This document shows positions 27,062-36,511 of a DNA stretch of 64,000 nt, one piece after another (position 1 is the stretch's first letter; each line of letters begins with the position of its first letter). A model generated the notes under the pieces. That model saw only the letters and a list, made by a program, of their open reading frames with translations, had not been told where the DNA came from and made no database searches. A program made the position numbers and the translations under genes. Source of the stretch: Pseudomonadota bacterium (GTDB taxonomy: Bacteria; Pseudomonadota; Alphaproteobacteria; Sphingomonadales; Sphingomonadaceae); NCBI GenBank assembly GCA_021849075.1, contig JAJZTH010000014.1, positions 1-64,000 of the forward strand, written 5' to 3'.

Positions 27062-27982
27062 GTGGATCTGCGCCAGCTTCGCTACTTCGTGACGGTCGCG
27101 TCGGAACGAAATTTCAACAAGGCGGCAGAGCGGCTGAACATGGCCCAGCCGCCACTTAGCCGATCGATCCAGCAGCTGGAGGCGGAACTGGGCGCCGACC
27201 TGATCGACCGCACCAGCCGCCCGCTGACGCTGACGCCGATGGGACAGCTGTTCCATGCACAGGCGCTTCAGATATTGCGCCGGATGGAGGATATGCGCGG
27301 CATGATGCGATCCGCCATCGCGTCCGAGCGACGGCGTTTCACCATCGGCTTCGTCGCATCGACCATCTATGCGCGCCTGCCCGCGCTAATTCGAGAATTT
27401 CGCGCCGAATTTCCCGACGTCGAACTCAATCTGGTGGAAAGCGTGACGCTGGAGCAGATTGCGGCGTTGAAGGATGGCCGGATCGACGTTGGCTTTGGCC
27501 GGGTGCGCTTTGAGGACCCGGCGGTGCGCCGCACCATATTGCGCAACGAACAGCTGGTCGCCGCCGTACCGCTGGCCAGCGAACTGGGCCGGGACTCCCA
27601 AACTATCTCGCTTGCCGACCTCGCCCGCGAAAAGCTGATCATCTATCCCAGCCAGCCGCGACCAAGCTATGCCGACGATGTGCTGTCGCTGTTCCATGAC
27701 AATGGTCTGGAACCGCGCATCACCTATGAAGCGCGCGAATTGCAGATCGCGATCGGCCTGGTCGCGGCGGAAGAGGGGATCGCAATCATCCCGGAATCGG
27801 TGCGCCGGTCCCGGCCGGACGATGTGCGCTATCTGGACCTGGCCGAACCAGCCTTTTCTCCAATCATCATGAGCCATCGGGTGGGCGACTTCTCGCCAGA
27901 GATCGTAGGCTTCATGCAGATCATCGCCCGCAAATATCGCGACTGGGGCTATGCCGTTCCCGATGCACTGACGGATAATTAA
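27062..27982 (+). CDS. catR: LysR-family regulator of the cat-ben operon (CatR/BenM-type)
   Basis: The 306-residue regulator has the winged helix at residues 3-60 (LRQLRYFVTVASERNFNKAA, LNMAQPPLSRSIQQLE) followed by an effector-binding domain. QPPLSRQI-type recognition helices and the TIYARLPALI segment are typical of the CatM/BenM/CatR group, which respond to cis,cis-muconate. GTG at 27062 gives the canonical MDLRQLRYF start and has AGGG upstream; a TTG nine codons earlier is less likely. It is divergent from catB. Confidence 0.9.
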   Translation: MDLRQLRYFVTVASERNFNKAAERLNMAQPPLSRSIQQLEAELGADLIDRTSRPLTLTPMGQLFHAQALQILRRMEDMRGMMRSAIASERRRFTIGFVASTIYARLPALIREFRAEFPDVELNLVESVTLEQIAALKDGRIDVGFGRVRFEDPAVRRTILRNEQLVAAVPLASELGRDSQTISLADLAREKLIIYPSQPRPSYADDVLSLFHDNGLEPRITYEARELQIAIGLVAAEEGIAIIPESVRRSRPDDVRYLDLAEPAFSPIIMSHRVGDFSPEIVGFMQIIARKYRDWGYAVPDALTDN

Positions 27983-27989
27983 GGCCCTA

Positions 27990-28772
27990 TCAGCGCGGAT
28001 TCATGGCGGCCAGATCGCGCGCGACCCGCCGGAGCGCGGGCAGGAAGCGGGATCGCAATTCGACCACCGACACCCGATCGACCTGGGTTCCGATATTGAG
28101 CGCCGCGATCACCCGGCCGTTGACCGTCACGGGTACGGCGAGCGATCGCAGGCCGATCTCCAGTTCTTGATCGACGATCGCATAGCCTTCCTCCGCGACA
28201 TGATCGAACAGGGACAGCAGGGCGGACGGCGTCGTCACCGTCTTCGCCGTGCGCGCCTCCAGCGGGGTGCGGCGCAGATAATCCTGTTGCAGGGCGCGGG
28301 GCTGACCGGCGAGCAGCACCCGCCCCATCGAGGTGCAGTAGAGCGGCAGCCGACTGCCCGCGCGCAGGGCAATGGACATGATCCGCGACACTTCCGCCCG
28401 GGCGACATAATAGACTTCATCCTCCTCCAGCACGCCGAGCGAGCAGGATTCGTGCAGATCGTCACGCAACTGATCCAGCAGCGGCTGGGCGCGCATCGCC
28501 AGCGAACTGGACGACAAATAGGCAAAGCCCAACGCCAGCACTTTCGGCCGCAGAGCATAGTTGACGCCATCCTGCGCGGCATAGCCCAGCCGCACCAGCG
28601 TATGCAGGCAGCGCTTTACGGCGGGACGGCTCAACCCCGTATGACGGCTGGCCTGCGCGATCGTCATCGGCTGCTGCTGATCGGCAAAGCAGCGCAGCAC
28701 CGCCAGCCCGCGCGCCAGCGACGTCATGAATTCCGGATCGCCATCCGCATCCAGCCGCCCGAAATCCTGCAT
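27990..28772 (-). CDS. IclR-family regulator (PcaR/PobR-type)
   Basis: The 260-residue protein has an N-terminal winged helix (SLARGLAVLRCFADQ, MTIAQASRHTGLSRPAVKRCL) and a C-terminal IclR effector domain (VLEEDEVYYVARAEVSRIMS, GRVLLA). This is the PcaR/PobR/CatR branch, which typically senses beta-ketoadipate or protocatechuate-type ligands. It is divergent from pcaI across a perfect inverted repeat and converges with catR, so it probably controls pcaIJF. Confidence 0.9.
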   Translation of the reverse strand: MQDFGRLDADGDPEFMTSLARGLAVLRCFADQQQPMTIAQASRHTGLSRPAVKRCLHTLVRLGYAAQDGVNYALRPKVLALGFAYLSSSSLAMRAQPLLDQLRDDLHESCSLGVLEEDEVYYVARAEVSRIMSIALRAGSRLPLYCTSMGRVLLAGQPRALQQDYLRRTPLEARTAKTVTTPSALLSLFDHVAEEGYAIVDQELEIGLRSLAVPVTVNGRVIAALNIGTQVDRVSVVELRSRFLPALRRVARDLAAMNPR

Positions 28773-28784
28773 AACGTCTCCAAA

Positions 28785-28822
28785 TCAACCGATAATCGGA
28801 CAATATCATGTTTATCGGTTGA
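28785..28822. promoter_or_regulatory. Candidate IclR operator, 11-bp perfect inverted repeat
   Basis: TCAACCGATAA (28785-28795) is mirrored by TTATCGGTTGA (28812-28822) with 16 bases between. A third half-site (ATCGG at 28795-28799) makes the left arm partly palindromic. It lies in the intergenic region between the IclR gene and pcaI. Confidence 0.75.
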
Positions 28823-28880
28823 CGCCTAGCAGCATGTGGCGGAGGGAAGCGAAAATATTGACGCCTTCAGGAGAGTCGCG

Positions 28881-29570
28881 ATGATCGACAAGATAGTGGA
28901 AAGCGCCGCCGCGGCCGTGGCCGACATACAGGACGGCGCGTCGGTGATGATCGGCGGTTTTGGCACCGCAGGCATGCCCGACCAACTGATCGACGCGCTG
29001 ATCGACCGCGGCGTCGGCGACCTGACCATCATCAACAACAATGCCGGCAATGGCGAAACGGGCGTTGCGGCGCTGATCAAGGCCGGACGGGTGAAAAAGA
29101 TCATCTGTTCCTTCCCGCGCCAGTCGGATTCCCATCATTTCGACGCGGCCTATCGCGCCGGGCAGATCGAACTGGAACTGGTGCCGCAGGGCAATCTGGC
29201 CGCGCGCATTCAGGCGGCGGGCGCGGGTCTGGGCGCGATCTTCACCCCCACCGGCTTTGGCACATTGCTGGCCGAGGGGAAGGAAACGCGGACGATCGAC
29301 GGCGTCGATTATGTACTGGAATATCCGATCAAGGCCGATTTCGCGCTGATCAAGGCGCAAAGCGGCGACCGCTGGGGCAACCTGATCTATCGCAAGACCG
29401 CCCGCAATTTCGGCCCGATCATGGCGATGGCGGCGACGACCACCATCGCGCAGGTCAGCCATGTCGTGGATCTGGGCGCAATCGACCCGGAAATCGTCGT
29501 CACGCCGGGCATCTTCGTCCAGCGCGTCGTCCAGATCGCGTCCACCACCAACCACGCTCTCGCCGCCTGA
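28881..29570 (+). CDS. pcaI: 3-oxoadipate CoA-transferase subunit A
   Basis: This subunit (229 residues) contains the CoA-transferase family I signature GGFGTAGMPDQLIDAL near residue 25 and FPRQSDSHHFD. It transfers CoA from succinyl-CoA to 3-oxoadipate together with PcaJ. ATG at 28881 has AGGAGA upstream and gives the standard N terminus. pcaJ follows after 14 bases. Confidence 0.96.
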   Translation: MIDKIVESAAAAVADIQDGASVMIGGFGTAGMPDQLIDALIDRGVGDLTIINNNAGNGETGVAALIKAGRVKKIICSFPRQSDSHHFDAAYRAGQIELELVPQGNLAARIQAAGAGLGAIFTPTGFGTLLAEGKETRTIDGVDYVLEYPIKADFALIKAQSGDRWGNLIYRKTARNFGPIMAMAATTTIAQVSHVVDLGAIDPEIVVTPGIFVQRVVQIASTTNHALAA

Positions 29571-29584
29571 TCGGAGACATCGAC

Positions 29585-30241
29585 ATGAACCGCATGACCC
29601 GCGACCAGATGGCCGCCCGCGTCGCCAAGGACATTCCCGAAGGCGCTTATGTCAACCTGGGCATCGGCCTGCCCACCAAGGTCGCCAATTATCTGCCGGT
29701 CGAACGCGACATTTTCCTGCAAAGCGAAAATGGCCTGCTGGGCATGGGACCGGCCCCCGCACCCGGCGAGGAAGATTGGGAACTGATCAACGCCGGCAAG
29801 CAGGCGGTGACGCTGCTGGCAGGCGGCTGCTTCTTTCACCATGCCGACAGTTTCGCGATGATGCGCGGCGGCCATCTTGATATCTGCGTGCTGGGTGCAT
29901 TTCAGGTGTCGGTAGGCGGCGATCTGGCCAACTGGCACACCGGCGAGCCGGGCGCGATCCCGGCGGTCGGCGGCGCGATGGATTTGGCCATCGGGGCCAA
30001 GCAGACCTTCGTCATGATGGACCTGCTGACCAAGCAGGGCGAGAGCAAGCTGGTGGAAGCCTGCACCTATCCGTTGACCGGGCTTGGCTGCGTATCGCGG
30101 GTCTATACCGACGTCGCCGTGTTCGATGTCGGCGCGCAGGGCGCCAGCGTGATCGAAATGGTCGATGGGCTGTCGATCGAGGAATTGCGCCGGCTGACGG
30201 GCGTGCCGCTCGCTTATGCCGCGCAGCCGCAAGTCGCCTGA
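29585..30241 (+). CDS. pcaJ: 3-oxoadipate CoA-transferase subunit B
   Basis: The 218-residue subunit carries the catalytic glutamate in SENGLLGMGP (Glu48), preceded by VNLGIGLPT. AGGCFFHHADSFAMMRGGH and ANWHTG are standard for PcaJ. It forms the transferase with PcaI and delivers 3-oxoadipyl-CoA to PcaF, encoded 32 bases downstream. Confidence 0.96.
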   Translation: MNRMTRDQMAARVAKDIPEGAYVNLGIGLPTKVANYLPVERDIFLQSENGLLGMGPAPAPGEEDWELINAGKQAVTLLAGGCFFHHADSFAMMRGGHLDICVLGAFQVSVGGDLANWHTGEPGAIPAVGGAMDLAIGAKQTFVMMDLLTKQGESKLVEACTYPLTGLGCVSRVYTDVAVFDVGAQGASVIEMVDGLSIEELRRLTGVPLAYAAQPQVA

Positions 30242-30273
30242 ACGCCACAGCATTTTAAAAGAGAGGAAATTTC

Positions 30274-31482
30274 ATGGCTGACGCCTTCATTTGCGACGCC
30301 ATTCGCACGCCCATCGGCCGCTATGGCGGCATATTGGCCAATGTCCGCGCCGACGATCTGGGCGCGGTGCCGATGAAGGCGCTGCTGGCGCGCAATCCCG
30401 GCCTTGATCCGGCGGCGATCGAGGAAGTCTTCTATGGCTGCGCCAACCAGTCGGGCGAGGATAATCGCAATGTCGCGCGGATGAGCCTGCTGCTCGCCGG
30501 CCTGCCCTACACCACGCCGGGCGTGACGCTGAACCGGCTTTGCGCATCGGGACTGGAGGCGGTCGGCGCAGCGGCGCGGGCGATCCGATCGGGCGAGATG
30601 GCGCTGGCTTTGGCGGGTGGTGTCGAAAGCATGACCCGTGCGCCCTTCGTGATGGGCAAGGCCGATAGCGCCTTTGGTCGCAATCAGAAGATCGAGGATA
30701 CGACCATGGGATGGCGCTTCGTCAACCCGGCGCTCGATGCCCTCTATGGCACGGAAACCATGCCGCGCACCGGCGAGAATGTCGCGGAAGACTATGGCGT
30801 GAGCCGGGACGATCAGGACGCCTTCGCCCTGCGGAGCCAGCAGCGCGCCGCCGCCGCGCAGGCGAGCGGATTTTTCGCCGAGGAAATCACGCCCGTCACC
30901 GTTTCGGGCAAAAAGCGCGGCGAAACCATCGATGTTTCGGTGGATGAGCATCCCCGCGCGGACACGACGATCGAGACGTTGCAAAAGCTGAAACCCCTGT
31001 TCGGGCCGACCGGCACGGTGACGGCGGGCAATGCGTCGGGCATCAATGATGGCGCCGCCGCGATGATCGTGGCGAGCGAGGCGGCGGCCAAGGCGCACGG
31101 CCTTACCCCGCGTGCGCGCATATTGGGCATGGCGTCGATCGGCGTGGAGCCGCGCGTCATGGGGATCGGTCCCCTGCCCGCGACGCAGAAGCTGCTGGCG
31201 CGGTTGGGCCTGACGATCGGCGATTTCGATGCGATCGAACTCAACGAAGCCTTTGCCAGTCAGGGCATTGCGGTGATGCGCGGGCTGGGCCTGCCTGATG
31301 ATGCGAGCCATGTGAACGCCAATGGCGGCACGATCGCGCTGGGCCATCCGCTGGGCATGTCAGGCGCGCGCATCGCCATGACTTTGGTGCATCAACTGGA
31401 AAAGACCGGCGGCCGGCGCGGCATTGCGACGCTGTGCATCGGCGTTGGCATGGGGCTGGCGCTGGCGGTCGAGCGGGTCTGA
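30274..31482 (+). CDS. pcaF: 3-oxoadipyl-CoA thiolase
   Basis: The 402-residue thiolase cleaves 3-oxoadipyl-CoA to succinyl-CoA and acetyl-CoA, ending the pathway. The acyl-accepting cysteine is Cys90 in [43 protein letters not shown] and TLCIGVGMG carry the remaining active-site residues. The GRYGG near residue 15 distinguishes 3-oxoadipyl-CoA thiolases from short-chain ones. A GAGAGG ribosome site precedes the ATG. Confidence 0.96.
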   Translation: MADAFICDAIRTPIGRYGGILANVRADDLGAVPMKALLARNPGLDPAAIEEVFYGCANQSGEDNRNVARMSLLLAGLPYTTPGVTLNRLCASGLEAVGAAARAIRSGEMALALAGGVESMTRAPFVMGKADSAFGRNQKIEDTTMGWRFVNPALDALYGTETMPRTGENVAEDYGVSRDDQDAFALRSQQRAAAAQASGFFAEEITPVTVSGKKRGETIDVSVDEHPRADTTIETLQKLKPLFGPTGTVTAGNASGINDGAAAMIVASEAAAKAHGLTPRARILGMASIGVEPRVMGIGPLPATQKLLARLGLTIGDFDAIELNEAFASQGIAVMRGLGLPDDASHVNANGGTIALGHPLGMSGARIAMTLVHQLEKTGGRRGIATLCIGVGMGLALAVERV

Positions 31483-31492
31483 TACCCGGCCC

Positions 31493-31524
31493 AAGCGTGC
31501 GATCCTGTAGCGGGACGCACGCTT
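31493..31524. terminator. Stem-loop between convergent pcaF and the small protein gene
   Basis: AAGCGTGCG (31493-31501) pairs with CGCACGCTT (31516-31524). The structure has no long T tract but lies 10 bases after the pcaF stop and 20 bases after the end of the convergent gene, so a bidirectional terminator role is likely. Confidence 0.6.
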
Positions 31525-31543
31525 CGATCCCTGACAAAACCGG

Positions 31544-31729
31544 TCAGTGCATGCCCAGCACCCGCTCCACGATGGCGACATGAGCCGCCGCAGGGCGCGC
31601 ATGGATGAAATCATGGACGTCGATATAGCCAAGGTCCCGGATTTCCGCCGCCACGGCATAGCGGGCGTCATCGTTCGAGATGGATTTCACTTTGCTTTTG
31701 AGCGTCTGCAACCGTTCGTCCGTGGTCAT
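31544..31729 (-). CDS. Small hypothetical protein, 61 residues
   Basis: I do not recognise this protein. It reads MTTDERLQTLKSKVKSISN and continues as a mostly helical soluble sequence ending HVAIVERVLGMH, with no signal or membrane segment. The case for a real gene is a strong ribosome site (AGGAGG, seven bases before the ATG on the minus strand), a balanced amino-acid composition and its placement after a terminator hairpin shared with pcaF. Function unknown. Confidence 0.6.
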   Translation of the reverse strand: MTTDERLQTLKSKVKSISNDDARYAVAAEIRDLGYIDVHDFIHARPAAAHVAIVERVLGMH

Positions 31730-31881
31730 CGCAAAGCCTCCTTATGCAAGTGGAGCATGATCTCCATATAGTGGAGGATATAGATGTCGGCGGCGGCCGC
31801 CTTATGAGTTTTGCTTGACGGTCGCGACCGGCTGCTCATGCAAACCCATTTTGGCATCTGCCTATCCAATGAAACCGCCCG

Positions 31882-34719
31882 CTACTTGATCGGCGGCACC
31901 ATGACCGGTGCGCCATAACCCAGCGCCTCCAACCGCTTCGCCTGCGTCGCGGCATCGCCAACGACGACGATCACCATATGATCGGTGTCCATATAGCTGC
32001 GCGCGATCGTCTGGACCGTCAGCTTGTCGAGACCAGCAAGCGCCTGTCCTTCGCGATCGACAATATCGGTGGGCAGGCCATAATCGCCGATGCTGCCAAG
32101 CAGCCTCAATTTGGCGTCGAGCGTTTCGAATTCGCGGGCGCGCGCCTTGGCAAGGCTGGTCTTGGTCAACGCCAGATCCGCGTCGCTATAAGTCGCGCCA
32201 TAATCGCGAACGATGTCGCGCATCAATGTGGCGGCTTCCAGAGTCACATTGGCGCGGACCGGGCTGGCGACGGTGAAGCGGCCACCGCTGCCCTGCACAG
32301 AGAAGGCCGATCGCACGCCATAGGTATAGCCTTTTCCTTCGCGCACTTCCTGCGTCAAGCGAGAAGCGAAACCGCCCCCGCCCAGAATGAAGTTGGCGGC
32401 GCGCGCGTCAAACCAGTCGGGCGCGCTGCGCGCAGGCCCGGGATGCACGAACAGGATCGCAGACTGCTTTGCGCCGGAAACGTCGTAGAAATAGACTTTG
32501 GTCTTCGTCGGCGCCGCAAAGGCAACGCCGCCGGCCTTTGACAGGTCTGCGCCGGTCCATCGCTGGGCCAGACCGGCAAAGGCGGACTGCGCCTCCCCTG
32601 CCCCGATCGCCCCTGCAACCCGCACCCGCGCAGCCTTGGGCGAATATGCCTTAGCCATAAAGGCTTTGAGATCATCCATCGTCAGCGCAGCGATCGACTG
32701 AACCGTGCCACGCGGATCATTGGCCAGGACCGTATCGCCATAAAGGGCGCGGCGGGCGACCATGTCCGCCAGATAATCAGGTTCGGCCATCAACCCCTGC
32801 AATTCGGCCGTGCTTGCCGCCTTGGCGAGCGCCAGTTCGCCCGCATCCCAGCGCGGCGCGGTCAACATTTCCTCCACCAGCGCGAGGGTCTGGGCAAAGT
32901 TGCGCGACAGGGTGGTGCCGCTGATCAGTGTGCGTTCCTGATCGACGGTGACATCAATGTCCGCGCCGAGCGCCTTGAGCGCATTGGCGAACTGCTCGCG
33001 CGTTTTGGTGCGGGTGCCACGGGTCAGCATCGCCGCAGCCAGATGGGCGGCGCCGGGCCGCGCGGCATCGTCACGCAATTGTCCGCCGTCGATGGCGATC
33101 TCAAACTTTGCCACGGGCAGTTCGCGATCCTCGATCCCCGACAGGGCCAGACCATTGGCCAGGCTGCTGGTCCAGACAGGCGGCGCCTTGACCAGCGGAG
33201 GTGCGCCGGCGGGCGGCTCTATGCTGCGATCGATCCTGGACGGCGTCCGCGCGACCGCAACGCGGCCGGCATTCTGATCGACCGGCTGTTCCGCGCCCTG
33301 CACGATGGGTTCTTCGACGACATGGGCCGTCGCCGCGCCGGTCAGGGCGAGTTGCGGCTGATCCTTGGGCACGAAGCCGATTTCCAGGCGCGGGTGCGAC
33401 GCCACATATTTGCGATAGACCCGCATGATATCGTCAACGGTCACGTTGCGCAGCTGCGCCAGCATGACATCGGCCTGATCGGGTTTGCGCCTGACCGTTT
33501 CGGATTCAGCGATCACCTGAACCTTGCCCAGCACGCTGCCCAGTTCGGCATAAAGCTGCGCCTCCCGTACCGCCTTCAGCCGCTCCAGTCGTTCGGCGGT
33601 GATGCCCGTCGCGCCAAATTGCGCCAGCCCCTTGTCGATCGCATTCGCCACGCTGTCGAGCGTGACCCCATCGAAGCCGCGCACCTGGAGCGTGGCGACA
33701 CCGGCCATCTGCTCGTCCCAGATATCGGCCTCGACCGCATCGCTCAGCTTCGCATCCTCCACCACCGCGCGATAGACGGGGCCATCGGGACCATTGCCCA
33801 GCGCATCGAACAAAAGTTCGGACGCTGCATCGTCGGGATCGCCCTCCGGCGCGGTCGGCCAGACCAGCGTGAGTTGCGGAAGGCTGGCGAAGCTGTCGAG
33901 ATGCATCAGCTTCCTGGTTGCGGACAGGCGAGCAGGACGCGGCCGGGGAATGTCCACATCGGGACCACGCGCGATTTCGCCAAAATATTTCTCGACCCAC
34001 AGGCGGGTCTGCGCGGGATCGATATCGCCCGAAATCACCAACGTCGCATTGTTGGGCACATACCAGCGCTGGTAGAATTGCCTGACATCGTCGATCGTCG
34101 CCGCGCTCAGATCAGCCAGCGAACCGATGGTCGTCCAGCTATAGGGATGGTCGGCAGGATAGAGCGCTTCCTGAAGAATTGGAGTGAGCTGGCCATAGGG
34201 CTGATTGTCGTAGCTCTGCCGCTTCTCATTCTTGACGACTTCAATTTCCTTGGCGACCACCGCCGGCGTCACCGTATTGATGAAGAAGCCCAGCTTGTCG
34301 GCCTCCGCCCAGAGCATCTTTTCGAGCGCGTCTTTGGGCACGGTCTGAAGATAGACCGTATGATCGAGATTGGTGTAGCCATTGGCGCCGCTGCCGCCCA
34401 CGCGCGCGGTCAGCTTGTCCAGCCCGCCCGGACCAAGATTTTCCGAATTGAGGAAGAAAAGATGTTCGAACATATGAGCGAAACCGGTGCGGCCTTTGAC
34501 TTCCCGCGCCGATCCGACATGGGCGACCAGCGCCACGGCGGCGACGGGATCGGACCGATCAATGTTCATGACGACCCGCAGGCCATTGGGCAGCACGAAT
34601 CTTTCGGTCGGTATCAGCGTCCGAGCCGCTGGCGCATCCGCCAGCACGCCAGGCGACGCCAAACAGGTCGCCAACGCCAGCGCTGAAGCCACGACATACA
34701 TCCCGACCCGACGGATCAT
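31882..34719 (-). CDS. Exported M16-family zinc peptidase, two-domain
   Basis: This 945-residue insulinase-type peptidase has a signal peptide (residues 1-28, ending near VLADA), and the inverted zinc motif HMFEH at residues 82-86 with the third ligand in the EIEVVKNE segment about 75 residues later. The second half repeats the M16 fold without the zinc motif, as in PqqL-like periplasmic proteins. ATG at 34719 (MIRRVGMYVV) is chosen over one 15 codons upstream because AAGGGGAAGG precedes it and the signal peptide starts there. Periplasmic peptide degradation is the family role. Confidence 0.92.
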   Translation of the reverse strand: MIRRVGMYVVASALALATCLASPGVLADAPAARTLIPTERFVLPNGLRVVMNIDRSDPVAAVALVAHVGSAREVKGRTGFAHMFEHLFFLNSENLGPGGLDKLTARVGGSGANGYTNLDHTVYLQTVPKDALEKMLWAEADKLGFFINTVTPAVVAKEIEVVKNEKRQSYDNQPYGQLTPILQEALYPADHPYSWTTIGSLADLSAATIDDVRQFYQRWYVPNNATLVISGDIDPAQTRLWVEKYFGEIARGPDVDIPRPRPARLSATRKLMHLDSFASLPQLTLVWPTAPEGDPDDAASELLFDALGNGPDGPVYRAVVEDAKLSDAVEADIWDEQMAGVATLQVRGFDGVTLDSVANAIDKGLAQFGATGITAERLERLKAVREAQLYAELGSVLGKVQVIAESETVRRKPDQADVMLAQLRNVTVDDIMRVYRKYVASHPRLEIGFVPKDQPQLALTGAATAHVVEEPIVQGAEQPVDQNAGRVAVARTPSRIDRSIEPPAGAPPLVKAPPVWTSSLANGLALSGIEDRELPVAKFEIAIDGGQLRDDAARPGAAHLAAAMLTRGTRTKTREQFANALKALGADIDVTVDQERTLISGTTLSRNFAQTLALVEEMLTAPRWDAGELALAKAASTAELQGLMAEPDYLADMVARRALYGDTVLANDPRGTVQSIAALTMDDLKAFMAKAYSPKAARVRVAGAIGAGEAQSAFAGLAQRWTGADLSKAGGVAFAAPTKTKVYFYDVSGAKQSAILFVHPGPARSAPDWFDARAANFILGGGGFASRLTQEVREGKGYTYGVRSAFSVQGSGGRFTVASPVRANVTLEAATLMRDIVRDYGATYSDADLALTKTSLAKARAREFETLDAKLRLLGSIGDYGLPTDIVDREGQALAGLDKLTVQTIARSYMDTDHMVIVVVGDAATQAKRLEALGYGAPVMVPPIK

Positions 34720-34924
34720 ATTCACCTTCCCCTTGAAGTGCCGCCAGATGTCGGAGGCATGCAAGGTCTAGTCAGGAATGCGGCGCCAGTCGATGCGTTG
34801 CCCAAAAGTCGCTAAACTTAGCCTTCTATGCCGGCAAGTCTTTCAGTATAGGCCAGCCTAGCCGAAACGGTTAGCAGCGCACCGAAGAAATGGGCTTTGC
34901 GCTGGAAACGGGGAGGAAGGTCGA

Positions 34925-36499
34925 GTGAAAATAGGAGTACCCAGAGAGGTTGCTGGTGGCGAAGCGCGGGTTGCGCTGACGCCGGACAGCGCTTTGCAGT
35001 TGCAGAAATTGGGTCATGACTGCCTGGTGGAAAGCGGCGCAGGGCAGGATGCGGGCTTTGGCGACGACGCCTATCGCGCTGCTGGCGTGACGGTTGTTCC
35101 CACCGCAGAAAGCCTGTGGTCCACAGCGGACGTCATCGCCAAGGTGCGGCCGCCGGAAGACAGCGAAGTCGCCCGCCTCTCGCCGGGAAAGACGCTTATT
35201 TCCTTCTTTTACCCCGGTCAGCGCGGCGAAGCGCTGGAAGCGGTCAGCGCGACCGGCGCCAATGTTATGGCGATGGACATGGTGCCGCGCATTTCGCGCG
35301 CGCAGAAAATGGACGCACTGTCCTCCATGGCCAATATCGCCGGCTATCGCGCCGTGATCGAGGCGGGTGCCAATTTCGGACGCTTCTTCACAGGACAGGT
35401 GACGGCTGCAGGCAAAGTGCCGCCGGCCAAGGTGCTGGTCATCGGCGCGGGGGTCGCCGGTCTGGCGGCGATCGGCGCGGCGACATCGCTGGGGGCGATC
35501 ACACTGGCGTTCGACGTGCGGCCCGAAGTGGCCGAGCAGATCGAATCGATGGGCGCGCAGTTCGTCTATCTCGACTTTGCCGAGGAACAGCAGGATGGAG
35601 CAGCGACCGGCGGCTATGCCGCGCCGTCCAGCCCTGAATTTCGCGCCGCGCAACTGAAGAAATTTCGCGAACTGGCGCCGGACGTAGACATCGTCATTTC
35701 CACTGCGCTCATTCCCGGGCGCGATGCGCCCGTGTTGTGGACGAAGGACATGGTCGATGCGATGAAGCCCGGATCGGTCATCGTCGATCTGGCGGCCGAA
35801 CGTGGCGGCAATTGCGAACTGACGGTTCCTGACGAAAAGATCGTGACCGACAATGGCGTCACCATCATCGGCTATACCGATTTTCCCAGCCGCATGGCGG
35901 CCCAGTCCAGTTCACTCTATGCCAGCAACATCCGCCACATGCTGGCCGACCTGACGCCGGGCAAGGATGGCGTGATCGTCCATAATATGGAGGATGACGT
36001 GATCCGGGGCGCAACCATCGCCTTTGAAGGGCAGGTCAGCTTCCCGCCGCCACCGCCCAAGATCAAGGCGATCGCGGCCCAGAAGCCCAAGCCCAAGGCA
36101 GAAGAACTGACGCCCGAACAGAAGCGGGCGCAGGATATTGCGGCGTTCAAGGCGCAGACCCGGTCGCAGGTGACGACGCTGATCGCGGGCGCCGTGCTGC
36201 TGATGACGGTGGGCGCGGTGGCGCCGGCCAGCTTCATGGCGCATTTCACGGTCTTCGTGCTGGCCTGCTTCGTGGGCTTTCAGGTTATCTGGAATGTCAG
36301 CCACGCGCTGCACACCCCGCTGATGGCGGTGACGAACGCGATTTCGGGCATCATCGTCGTGGGGGCGATGCTGCAGGTGGGGTCCTCCAACAGCATCGTG
36401 CTGGCGTTGGCGACCATTTCCATCCTGATCGCATCGATCAATATCGTTGGCGGCTTCCTGGTCACGCGCCGGATGCTGGCCATGTTCCAGCGGTCGTAA
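34925..36499 (+). CDS. pntA: NAD(P) transhydrogenase subunit alpha
   Basis: This 524-residue subunit combines the soluble NAD(H)-binding domain I ([35 protein letters not shown] near residue 175) with a C-terminal membrane part of about four helices from residue 415. It couples hydride transfer from NADH to NADP+ with proton movement, with PntB. GTG at 34925 follows GGGAGGAAGG. The alpha chain is fused here, whereas Rhodospirillum rubrum splits it into two polypeptides. Confidence 0.95.
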   Translation: MKIGVPREVAGGEARVALTPDSALQLQKLGHDCLVESGAGQDAGFGDDAYRAAGVTVVPTAESLWSTADVIAKVRPPEDSEVARLSPGKTLISFFYPGQRGEALEAVSATGANVMAMDMVPRISRAQKMDALSSMANIAGYRAVIEAGANFGRFFTGQVTAAGKVPPAKVLVIGAGVAGLAAIGAATSLGAITLAFDVRPEVAEQIESMGAQFVYLDFAEEQQDGAATGGYAAPSSPEFRAAQLKKFRELAPDVDIVISTALIPGRDAPVLWTKDMVDAMKPGSVIVDLAAERGGNCELTVPDEKIVTDNGVTIIGYTDFPSRMAAQSSSLYASNIRHMLADLTPGKDGVIVHNMEDDVIRGATIAFEGQVSFPPPPPKIKAIAAQKPKPKAEELTPEQKRAQDIAAFKAQTRSQVTTLIAGAVLLMTVGAVAPASFMAHFTVFVLACFVGFQVIWNVSHALHTPLMAVTNAISGIIVVGAMLQVGSSNSIVLALATISILIASINIVGGFLVTRRMLAMFQRS

Positions 36500-36511
36500 A
36501 GGGGGCGATCC

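Noticed and set aside
33043..34686. Plus-strand open frame of 547 codons opposite the M16 peptidase
   Set aside because: Antisense of a gene with zinc motif and signal peptide; no recognisable domain.
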